A DNA stretch of 38,806 nucleotides from Deferribacteraceae bacterium (GTDB lineage Bacteria; Chrysiogenota; Deferribacteres; Deferribacterales; Deferrivibrionaceae), in assembly GCA_020054865.1 (NCBI GenBank), contig JAIHAR010000018.1:1-38806 (forward strand), in the 5' to 3' direction. The notes under the pieces were generated by a model, which saw only the letters and a list, made by a program, of their open reading frames with translations, searched no databases and was not told the DNA's origin. Shown in pieces: positions 1 to 6,677 of this stretch (its first letter is position 1; each line of letters starts with the position of its first letter). A program made the translations under genes and the position numbers.

Positions 1-1
1 T

Positions 2-304
2 TATTTACCTCCAACCTATGTATTTGGTGGAGGCATGTTAACATACACAGGTGGGGATTTTTAAGGGCCTTTTACTGGGGAATTATTTTACCTTTAACAA
101 CAAGAAATTGAAAAAATCCTCACACAAATAGACATCGCAGGAACAATCAAATGACTCACAAAAGGACAAGCCGATTACATTCTTCGGTTCAAGAGTCTTG
201 AAGCACTCATAGACAGAATATTTGGATCAACAGCCGAAGATAAGTCTAATGTTCTCTCGGAACTTCTTCAGCAGGCAGACAAAAGACTAATGAACAATTC
301 TTAA
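2..304 (+). pseudogene. Decayed coding remnant, 3' end of an unknown gene
   Basis: One reading frame runs from the window edge to a TAA at 302-304 and looks protein-like, but it is broken by TAA at 62-64, TAA at 95-97 and TGA at 152-154. The readable C-terminal part (residues after the TGA) contains ADYILRFKSLEALIDRIFG and then a charged helix-like tail. I do not recognise the family; a phage or integrated-element origin is possible because it sits just beyond the 3' end of a tRNA gene, a common integration site. From 305 to 472 I see no further gene, only AT-rich sequence. Confidence 0.45.
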
Positions 305-472
305 AGTATCTTCTTTTATAAAACAATAAATCATCTATCGGTCATTAGCTTTGATGATGCTGTTTTTTATCCTCTTATCAGGAATACACAATCAAAAAAA
401 ATAGTATCATTTTAAAATTTACAGTTTTTTCGTAAGGTAAAAAAATTGGGCTAATTTATTGATAATAAAAAA

Positions 473-545
473 TGCCCAGGGGCGGAATCGAACCACCGAC
501 ACGAGGATTTTCAGTCCTCTGCTCTGCCGACTGAGCTACCTGGGC
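473..545 (-). tRNA. tRNA-Phe (anticodon GAA)
   Basis: The reverse strand folds as a full 73-nt cloverleaf: 7-bp acceptor stem GCCCAGG/CCTGGGC, D arm GCTC/GAGC, anticodon arm GAGGA/TCCTC with loop CTGAAAA giving anticodon GAA, and T arm GGTGG/CCGCC with loop TTCGATT. The discriminator base is A. The CCA tail is not encoded. A good promoter lies about 20 nt upstream. Confidence 0.97.
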
Positions 546-566
546 ACACCAAAAAAGTGTCTGATG

Positions 567-595
567 TATCTAATCGAAAAAGGGTTTCTTGTCAA
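567..595 (-). promoter_or_regulatory. Promoter of tRNA-Phe
   Basis: On the reverse strand there is a perfect -35 TTGACA (590-595), a 17-nt spacer and a -10 TAGATA (567-572), placed just upstream of the tRNA-Phe 5' end at 545. Spacing and sequence match a strong housekeeping-sigma promoter. Confidence 0.75.
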
Positions 596-613
596 GTATT
601 TTTTGCCAATAAT

Positions 614-883
614 TCATTTTATGTATTTATCTATCACGTCAATCAGTTCGTCAATAATCGGTTCGCTGTTATCGCGCTTTATGGCATTTGTAACGCATGA
701 ATTTACATGATTTTTAAGTATAATCATCGCTACTTTATCCAGTGCCCTTTTTGTGGCATTTATTTGATTAATTATATCAATACAATATTTATCCTCATTC
801 ACCATATTTGATATTCCCCTTACCTGTCCTTCTATTTTTGCAAGTCTAATCAGAATACTCTTTTTTTTATCTTCACTTACCAT
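614..883 (-). CDS. CsoR/RcnR-family metal-sensing transcriptional repressor
   Basis: This 89-residue all-helical protein belongs to the CsoR/RcnR/FrmR (DUF156) repressor family, whose members release DNA when they bind metal or electrophiles. The family N-terminal helix is seen as RLAKIEGQVRGI (residues 13-24). The ligand positions read Cys34, His59 and Cys63, the C-H-C set typical of Cu(I)-binding CsoR rather than the RcnR nickel/cobalt set; copper sensing is therefore an inference. The ATG start has an upstream GGAAGG ribosome site. No copper exporter or chaperone is adjacent, so its target is not visible here. It is divergent from dcuS and followed by tRNA-Phe, which has its own promoter. 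Confidence 0.88.
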   Translation of the reverse strand: MVSEDKKKSILIRLAKIEGQVRGISNMVNEDKYCIDIINQINATKRALDKVAMIILKNHVNSCVTNAIKRDNSEPIIDELIDVIDKYIK

Positions 884-929
884 AGCCCTTCCTTTTATTC
901 TTCTATTCTTTCTAACCTGAGATTACTTA

Positions 930-958
930 ATTTTAACTTTTATTTTTCAAATTTGCAA
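930..958 (-). promoter_or_regulatory. Promoter of the CsoR-family gene
   Basis: The reverse strand shows -35 TTGCAA (953-958), a 17-nt spacer and -10 TAAAAT (930-935), about 47 bp upstream of the start at 883. If the repressor is autoregulated, its operator should lie near here, but I see no clear GC-rich palindrome of the CsoR type. Confidence 0.5.
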
Positions 959-1019
959 TTCTATTGACACTTTCTCTAATTTGTTTAATGTTTATGTATA
1001 TTTCATTTATGGATAACAT

Positions 1020-2597
1020 ATGATTAAATCTTTTTTAGGTACTATCAGAGGAAAGTTGGTTTTTTTTATATCCTGTTTATTATTAGCCCAGCTTGCCGTA
1101 TCTTTTCTTTCTTTTTACATTTTTGTATCTCAGTTTGTTCAGTCCACATCCGGTCAAAAAGCATTAAACCTTGCCATTGCTATTTCAAAAATGAAATCTG
1201 TAAACAATGCACTTTTAACCGGCAGTAATGATATTCAGAATAAAATCGAAAATATTCGAACATATACTGATGCTGCTTTTATCGTTGTCGCCAACAAAGA
1301 TGGTATCCGCCTTACTCACCCTAACCCTGAAATGATTGGTAAGAAGTTTGTCGGTGGTGACTATTTTGACGCCATTAACAAGAAAAGAGCATATATTTCC
1401 TCATCAATTGGCACCCTTGGCCCATCTATAAGGGCATTTGCGCCTGTCATTAACAATAATGATGTTATCGGTTTTGTTTCTGTTGGCTACCTAAAAGAAA
1501 CTATTTTTCATGTTATATTCAATTATATGTTAATCGGTCTGTTTTTTGTGTTTATGATGTTTATTGTTGCATTTACTGCCGTTATCTTTATTTCAAACCA
1601 TATAAAAAAAATTACTTTAAACCTTGAGCCTAAAGAAATTGCTTCTTTATATATACAAAGGGAAACTATATTTAATTCTTTAAGGGAGGGGGTAATAGCC
1701 GTTGACAATGAATTAAATATTTATTTTGTTAATAATTCCGCTATCAGTATATTGGAGTCTATGAAAACAAGCTTAACAGATTTTATCAACAAGATTTCAA
1801 ATAAATATTTTATCAATAATAAATTGATAGGTGATTATGTTAAAGATTTGGAGTTTGTTATTGGTGATTCGACACTGCTCTTGAATATTAGCAAGCTTGA
1901 ATACAATAACATTGCTTCAGGTTTTGTTTTTTCTTTTAGAAGAAAAGATGAAATAGACGCTTTGAAGAATGAAATCCTTAGTTTGAAAAAGATGTCTGAA
2001 ATTCTTAGAACCCAGAGCCATGAATATTCCAACAAGCTGCATATAATTGCGGGGTTAATCCAGCTTGGCGAATATGAAGAGGCTTCAAATCTTATCATTA
2101 GTGAATCAAGGCAATTTCAGTCTTTTATGAAATTTATTGATGAGAAGATCAATGACAAATATATTTCTGCTTTATTGATTAGCAAGATGAGCAAAGCCGG
2201 AGAAATAGGATGTAAATTATTGTTTAATGAAAACAGCACTGGCATTGCTTCACCAGTCAAAAATAGCGATATTCTTGTAACAGCTATCGGTAATATTATT
2301 GATAATGCAATTGAAGCTGCATCAAGTCATAATGGATTGAATGCTATTGTTGAATTAACTTTTAACTCCGATAAAGATTTCGTTGAAATTATTGTGGAGG
2401 ATAACGGACCTGGTATTCAAAATACTGAGAAAATACTTGAATCAGGCTATTCTACCAAAGGGAGTAATAGAGGGCTTGGCCTTAGTATTGCCAAAAATAT
2501 TTTTGACAGATTTAATGCTTCTGTTGATATTTCTTTTTCTAAAAAGTATAAAGGTGCAATGTTTAAGATATCTTTTAAAAATCAGGATGCTTTATGA
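1020..2597 (+). CDS. dcuS: DcuS/CitA-family sensor histidine kinase
   Basis: This 525-residue membrane sensor kinase likely detects C4-dicarboxylates or citrate outside the cytoplasm. Order of parts: transmembrane helix about 12-38; periplasmic PAS-like sensor about 40-165 with the family features GIRLTHPNPEMIG (95-107) and SIRAFAPV (136-143); second transmembrane helix about 166-192; cytoplasmic PAS domain about 215-310; then the kinase core. The phospho-accepting histidine is His334 in RTQSHEYSNKLH, typical of the DcuS/CitA class. The C-terminal ATPase shows an N box near 415 (GNIIDNAIEAA), VEDNGPGI and GLGLSIAKN. Its stop overlaps the regulator start (ATGA), and a DcuB-type transporter follows, which supports dicarboxylate sensing over citrate. 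Confidence 0.9.
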   Translation: MIKSFLGTIRGKLVFFISCLLLAQLAVSFLSFYIFVSQFVQSTSGQKALNLAIAISKMKSVNNALLTGSNDIQNKIENIRTYTDAAFIVVANKDGIRLTHPNPEMIGKKFVGGDYFDAINKKRAYISSSIGTLGPSIRAFAPVINNNDVIGFVSVGYLKETIFHVIFNYMLIGLFFVFMMFIVAFTAVIFISNHIKKITLNLEPKEIASLYIQRETIFNSLREGVIAVDNELNIYFVNNSAISILESMKTSLTDFINKISNKYFINNKLIGDYVKDLEFVIGDSTLLLNISKLEYNNIASGFVFSFRRKDEIDALKNEILSLKKMSEILRTQSHEYSNKLHIIAGLIQLGEYEEASNLIISESRQFQSFMKFIDEKINDKYISALLISKMSKAGEIGCKLLFNENSTGIASPVKNSDILVTAIGNIIDNAIEAASSHNGLNAIVELTFNSDKDFVEIIVEDNGPGIQNTEKILESGYSTKGSNRGLGLSIAKNIFDRFNASVDISFSKKYKGAMFKISFKNQDAL

Positions 2598-3286
2598 TCA
2601 AAGTGTTAATTATTGAAGATAATATTGAAATTGCAAGGCTTCATGAAAGATTTACCAATAAGGTTCCGGGCTTTGAAGTTGTTGGAATAGCCAATGACAT
2701 CTCTTCTGCAAAGGAGATGCTTGAGATATTAAAGCCTGATTTAATCCTTCTGGATATATATTTTCCCGAAAAATCCGGCATTGATTTGCTCTGGGAAATA
2801 AGATCAAATCATATAAACACTGATATTATTATAATTACAGCTGCAAAAGATTCTGAAACTTTGCGAGAAGCAAAATTGGGCGGTGTTTTTGACTATATTA
2901 TAAAGCCTGTAATTCTTGACAGATTTATTTCTACACTTGAAAACTATAAGTCATATTATAGTCAAATAAACAAAATTGATGTGGCTGACCAGGATGTTGT
3001 TGACAAAATCTTTAAAGTTGAGCTTACCTCTCCCCCTTTGCATAACGATACTCCTAAAGGTATTGATAAACTTACACTAAATAAAATCATTGAATTTTTG
3101 AATCATTACGGTGATGAAATAACTGCTTCCGAGCTTAAGGATAAAATTGGTGTCAGTCGTAATACTGCAAGACGATATCTTGAATATCTCCGGGAAATCG
3201 GAGTCATCGACGTCAATATCGATTATGGGACTATAGGTAGGCCTGAAAAAAAATATATCCTTGTGTGCAAAAAGTTCAAAAAGTAA
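2594..3286 (+). CDS. dcuR: DcuR/CitB-family response regulator
   Basis: This 230-residue regulator is the partner of the preceding kinase, with which it shares an ATGA overlap. The receiver domain covers about 1-120: acidic pair Glu8-Asp9, phospho-acceptor Asp54 in LILLDIYFP, and conserved Lys in YIIKPV near 98. After a linker the C-terminal part (about 155-225) holds a helix-turn-helix of the CitB/DcuR type (ASELKDKIGVSRNTARRYLE). Known members activate transporter and fumarate-respiration genes when the kinase senses dicarboxylate; dcuB directly downstream is the obvious target here. The exact ligand is inferred from context. Confidence 0.9.
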   Translation: MIKVLIIEDNIEIARLHERFTNKVPGFEVVGIANDISSAKEMLEILKPDLILLDIYFPEKSGIDLLWEIRSNHINTDIIIITAAKDSETLREAKLGGVFDYIIKPVILDRFISTLENYKSYYSQINKIDVADQDVVDKIFKVELTSPPLHNDTPKGIDKLTLNKIIEFLNHYGDEITASELKDKIGVSRNTARRYLEYLREIGVIDVNIDYGTIGRPEKKYILVCKKFKK

Positions 3287-3319
3287 TTTATTTATTTTAA
3301 ATTCTTTATTTCCATATTA

Positions 3320-3347
3320 TTGCCATTTATCAATTAGTTAATATTAT
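3320..3347 (+). promoter_or_regulatory. Possible promoter upstream of dcuB
   Basis: TTGCCA (3320-3325), a 16-nt spacer and TATTAT (3342-3347) resemble a -35/-10 pair. Transcription would begin near 3354, inside the left arm of the hairpin that masks the dcuB ribosome site, so a transcript from here would escape that hairpin. Confidence 0.45.
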
Positions 3348-3372
3348 GCCTCCTATCAAATGACAGGAGGTA
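3347..3372 (+). promoter_or_regulatory. SD-sequestering hairpin before dcuB
   Basis: CCTCCT (3349-3354) pairs with AGGAGG (3365-3370), the Shine-Dalgarno of dcuB, around a 10-nt loop. A G-T and a T-A pair extend the stem to 8 bp. The hairpin would form only in transcripts starting upstream, such as read-through from dcuSR. The pairing is seen directly; a regulatory role is inferred. Confidence 0.45.
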
Positions 3373-3375
3373 CGT

Positions 3376-4701
3376 ATGATACTATTTTTACAATTTTTAT
3401 TCTTGTTGCTGATGCTTTACATTGGCAGCAGGTATGGCGGTATAGGTTTATCTGTAGTTTCTGGCCTTGGACTTATTATCGAAGTGTTTATCTTCCATAT
3501 GCCCCCTTCATCACCACCAATTACTGTAATGCTTATCATTATGGCTGTTGTTACTTGTGCTTCGATACTTGAAGCTGCTGGCGGTTTGAAGTATATGCTT
3601 CAAATTGCTGAAAAAATTATTAGGTCCAATCCTAAATATATTGTTTTCCTTGGACCTATCACTACTTATCTTTTAACTTTTATGCTGGGCACAGGCCATG
3701 CTGTTTACTCTATTATGCCCATTATTGGCGACGTAGCACTAAAAAACAAAATAAGACCTGAAAGACCAATGGCTGCTGCATCTATTGCTTCTCAGCTTGG
3801 GATTACTGCAAGCCCTCTTTCAGCTGCTGTCGTTTATTATCTTTCCGAGCTTTCTAAAATTAACAGCAATATCACTCTTTTCTCAATTTTATCAGTAACT
3901 ATACCAGCTACTTTTATTGGTCTACTTGCCATTTCACTTTATAGCCTAAAGCGTGGCAAGGAGCTTGATGATGATCCCGAGTTTCAAAGAAGACTTAATG
4001 ACCCAATATGGAGAGAGAGAATACTTAACACTACACAAACTACTTTAGGTGAAAAATTGCCCAAATCAGCCGCTCAGTCTGTTTTAATCTTTGTCTTATC
4101 CATTGCAGTTATTGTTATAATTGCCCTATTTCCATCAATAAGAACTATAACAGAAGGTAGTAAGCCTCTTAGTATGGCAGTTATCATCCAGATGATTATG
4201 CTTGCTTTTGGTGGTATTATTTTGATCGTTACCAAAACAAAAGTTAATAAGGTACCTGAAGGTGTAGTGTTTAAGTCCGGTATGATTGCCGCTCTTGCCA
4301 TTTACGGTATTGCGTGGATGAGCGATACTTACTTCAAATTTGCCATGCCACATTTCAAGGACACAATTACTGCTACTGTGCAGGCTTATCCATGGACTTT
4401 TGCGTTAGCTATGTTCATTGTTTCTGTAGTAGTTAATTCCCAGGCTGCAACATGTAAAATGATGCTCCCTGTAGGTCTTGGCTTAGGCTTAAATCCAGCT
4501 CTGTTAATCGGTATTATGCCATCATGTTATGGCTATTTCTTTATCCCTAATTATCCTTCTGATATTGCTACTGTTACCTTTGACATCTCAGGTACTACAA
4601 AGATTGGCAAATTTTACTTCAATCACAGTTTTATGATGCCTGGTCTTGTAGGGGTAGTTACCGCGTGTCTTGTTGGTTATTTTATAGCCGTTATATTATA
4701 A
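3376..4701 (+). CDS. dcuB: Anaerobic C4-dicarboxylate transporter DcuB
   Basis: This 441-residue inner-membrane carrier, close in length to E. coli DcuB, is hydrophobic throughout with about 10-12 helices. DcuB exchanges fumarate for succinate during fumarate respiration. Several stretches agree with what I know of DcuB rather than DcuA: FIFHMPP near 40, the GTGHAVYSIMPIIGDVALKN segment near 98-117, NKIRPERPMAA, and PLSMAVIIQM and GIAWMSDTYF in the second half. The start follows an AGGAGG ribosome site 5 nt away. It lies 89 nt after dcuR and is likely controlled by DcuSR. It ends in a strong terminator. No fumarase or aspartase is next to it. Confidence 0.93.
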   Translation: MILFLQFLFLLLMLYIGSRYGGIGLSVVSGLGLIIEVFIFHMPPSSPPITVMLIIMAVVTCASILEAAGGLKYMLQIAEKIIRSNPKYIVFLGPITTYLLTFMLGTGHAVYSIMPIIGDVALKNKIRPERPMAAASIASQLGITASPLSAAVVYYLSELSKINSNITLFSILSVTIPATFIGLLAISLYSLKRGKELDDDPEFQRRLNDPIWRERILNTTQTTLGEKLPKSAAQSVLIFVLSIAVIVIIALFPSIRTITEGSKPLSMAVIIQMIMLAFGGIILIVTKTKVNKVPEGVVFKSGMIAALAIYGIAWMSDTYFKFAMPHFKDTITATVQAYPWTFALAMFIVSVVVNSQAATCKMMLPVGLGLGLNPALLIGIMPSCYGYFFIPNYPSDIATVTFDISGTTKIGKFYFNHSFMMPGLVGVVTACLVGYFIAVIL

Positions 4702-4725
4702 AAGGGCAGCTTATGCTGCCTTTTT
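4701..4725. terminator. Bidirectional terminator between dcuB and the lipoprotein gene
   Basis: GGCAGC (4705-4710) and GCTGCC (4715-4720) form a 6-bp stem with loop TTAT, flanked by AAA on the left and TTTTT on the right. It stops rightward dcuB transcription and, with a shorter U tract, the leftward ilvA-dnaA-gyr cluster, whose last stop codon is at 4724. Confidence 0.85.
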
Positions 4726-6145
4726 ATTTGCATCTTTCAAGCATTCTGTAATTTACATAAAAACATTTCGCTTCTCTGTCTACACGCCCGTCAGAAATAT
4801 TTTTTATAGATGTCAGGAATTCGTTATCATTATTCATATATTTTATCATATCATGCGCTATATACTGATATATATCTGGATATTCTCCGTAGTAATTTTT
4901 GTACCCTTCCATAAAATCGTATCCCTCTCCAAATTTTGACGAATTAAGATATGTATATATTTTTACATTCCTAAAATAGGGGTAATAATCATTATCTAAT
5001 ATTTCGTCACCAACATAATCTGTTGCAATCACTATTTTAACATCTTGTGGATTTGCAGCCACATATCTTATGTAGGGTATCATTTTTTTTATTGCGTCAT
5101 TATTGCCAATTCCAATGAATGTTACATTGTCGGGCAATATTGTATTTTCATTATAATCGTAAAATGTTGCATTGTTATTTGCCGGCACCACAACCACTCT
5201 GTCATACATATCTTTCAATCGTCCTGACTCATAATTTGAAAGCGCACTTTTTATTCCAAACAATTTAAGATTATCCAATATATATTTCCCCTCGTTTATT
5301 TGTCTGTCATTAACTACTATAAAAACATACTTTGAATTAAGGATGTAGTCGTCGATTGATGCCATATCAAGTAGAGGCCCATAATCAATACCAAAGTCGG
5401 TTATGTTATCATTTATTTTTAGCTTTGTTTTATCATTAATAACATATTCCGCCTCATTGCTGTCATCTACCAATTTTATGTCAAGCTTACCCTGTTCAAT
5501 TGTGTATAACAATCCATTAATAATCTGGTAAGAATCTTTGTCTATAAAAAGAGCTTTTGTAGCAATTTGCTTTTCATCATCTTCGGTCGGTACTGCTATT
5601 TCCGTTGTTTTATTGTCAGTTACTTCTTCTTTTATTTCCGCTTTTATTGCATTTGCTTCCTTCTTATCCTCTTTGAAACAATCTTTAAAAGTATGAGCAT
5701 CTTTTCCGCAAAAATAGTTTAGAAAATATCTGTACTCGCTCAAACTTTTATATTTGTCTGCTTCATTTATGTATTTTGCTCTTTCTTCATTATTATCCTT
5801 ATATATTGCGCCTAACAAATAATTGTTCAGAACATAAATACCGGGATCTGAACTTTCTTCATTGTAGTATTTCTGAAGATATTTTTTTGATTTTTCTATC
5901 TCCCCTATTTTATAGTAATAACTTCCTATCAATACAGCGTATTTTCTTTTGTCCGGACTTCCCAGAAGAAGTCTTTCCAGTACTTTTAGATCCCTTTTAT
6001 CCGCCTTTTTTATAGCATAAAATTTTGTTGAAACATCAAGAGTCGTATCAGTCAATATTTTTTTTTCTGCGCAGCCTGATATAATTAGCACTATTAAAAT
6101 ACAAATAGCTGCGTAAAATAGGCTCCTGTACCCTGATATTGTCAT
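4724..6145 (-). CDS. Putative outer-membrane lipoprotein, LpoA/periplasmic-binding-like
   Basis: This 473-residue protein has a signal peptide with a clear lipobox, LIISGC, so Cys25 should be lipidated. An N-terminal helical region (about 40-150) includes TPR-like helices such as KIGEIEKSKKYLQKYY. A low-complexity acidic linker follows, then an alpha/beta C-terminal half (about 230-450) resembling type-1 periplasmic-binding folds, including YKNYYGEYPDIYQYIAHD. TPR plus binding-fold in a lipoprotein recalls LpoA, the activator of penicillin-binding proteins, but the resemblance is only architectural. It is the last gene of the long leftward cluster, and its first 98 nt overlap rsmG in another frame. 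No alternative start would keep the signal peptide and avoid the overlap. Confidence 0.6.
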   Translation of the reverse strand: MTISGYRSLFYAAICILIVLIISGCAEKKILTDTTLDVSTKFYAIKKADKRDLKVLERLLLGSPDKRKYAVLIGSYYYKIGEIEKSKKYLQKYYNEESSDPGIYVLNNYLLGAIYKDNNEERAKYINEADKYKSLSEYRYFLNYFCGKDAHTFKDCFKEDKKEANAIKAEIKEEVTDNKTTEIAVPTEDDEKQIATKALFIDKDSYQIINGLLYTIEQGKLDIKLVDDSNEAEYVINDKTKLKINDNITDFGIDYGPLLDMASIDDYILNSKYVFIVVNDRQINEGKYILDNLKLFGIKSALSNYESGRLKDMYDRVVVVPANNNATFYDYNENTILPDNVTFIGIGNNDAIKKMIPYIRYVAANPQDVKIVIATDYVGDEILDNDYYPYFRNVKIYTYLNSSKFGEGYDFMEGYKNYYGEYPDIYQYIAHDMIKYMNNDNEFLTSIKNISDGRVDREAKCFYVNYRMLERCK

Positions 6146-6677
6146 AAATAAGGCCTCTCTTTTTTATATATTTTATTGCTGTATTAATTTCGCTATCGAT
6201 ATTTTCCCCTTTATAAAAAAGGTAGGCAGTTGTTTCATGTGAAACATTTTTTGTAAGCCTTAATATTTCTTCTACCTTTCCAACACCTCTTGAAAATATA
6301 ATATCACCTTTAATATCTTTAATATTTTCCACCCTGCTATTTACTACATACGCATTTTTAAGCCCAAGCTCAGCAATAAATTTTGCCACAAAATCGCATT
6401 TTTTCTTTACGCTGTCCACAAGGTAAAAGTTTTTATTCCTAAAATATATTGCAAGTATAATCCCCGGAAAACCGCCCCCTGTCCCTACATCTATACCTGT
6501 CTGAAAATCAGCATCCAAGTATTTGATAAAGTATATGCTGTCCAGGATATGCTTGAGATAGAAATCATCCTTTGCCGTTATCCTTGTAAGATTAATAGGG
6601 GTATCAGCTATCATTGAATAAAGTTTTTCAAAGAGGATATATTGTTCGGGGGTAAAAAATAAATATTTATTTAACAC
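6048..6677 (-). CDS. rsmG: 16S rRNA m7G527 methyltransferase RsmG (GidB)
   Basis: RsmG methylates N7 of G527 in 16S rRNA using S-adenosylmethionine. The SAM-binding loop DVGTGGGFPGI is clear, preceded by the family segment NLTRI and HILDS and followed by SRGVG. I chose the GTG at 6677 (209 residues, like the E. coli 207) because AAAGGG sits 9 nt upstream; the ATG at 6704 adds nine residues but has no ribosome site and a 38-nt overlap with mnmG. With GTG the overlap with mnmG is 11 nt. Its 3' end overlaps the signal-peptide codons of the next gene by 98 nt. A parS-like site lies inside the gene at 6231-6246. Confidence 0.93.
   Translation of the reverse strand: MLNKYLFFTPEQYILFEKLYSMIADTPINLTRITAKDDFYLKHILDSIYFIKYLDADFQTGIDVGTGGGFPGIILAIYFRNKNFYLVDSVKKKCDFVAKFIAELGLKNAYVVNSRVENIKDIKGDIIFSRGVGKVEEILRLTKNVSHETTAYLFYKGENIDSEINTAIKYIKKRGLIYDNIRVQEPILRSYLYFNSANYIRLRRKKNID
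6231..6246. other. parS-like ParB binding site (inside rsmG)
   Basis: TGTTTCATGTGAAACA is a near-palindrome differing at one base from the common bacterial parS sequence TGTTTCACGTGAAACA. It lies within rsmG, as in many bacteria where parS sites cluster near gidB and the origin. parA and parB themselves are not in the window. Confidence 0.7.

Noticed and set aside
152-154. TGA in the remnant at 2-304 as a possible selenocysteine codon
   Set aside because: Two TAA stops also interrupt the same frame, and no SECIS-like hairpin follows within 11-20 nt.
330-368. Weak hairpin ATCATC/GATGAT followed by T run as a terminator
   Set aside because: The stem is AT-rich with a 17-nt loop; too weak to support.
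459-710. 83-residue open frame across tRNA-Phe and the end of the CsoR-family gene
   Set aside because: It covers the tRNA on the opposite strand and the 3' part of a well-supported repressor; no ribosome site and no family likeness.
964-992. TTGACA at 964-969 as -35 of a dcuS promoter
   Set aside because: The -35 is perfect, but no acceptable -10 is found at 16-18 nt spacing.
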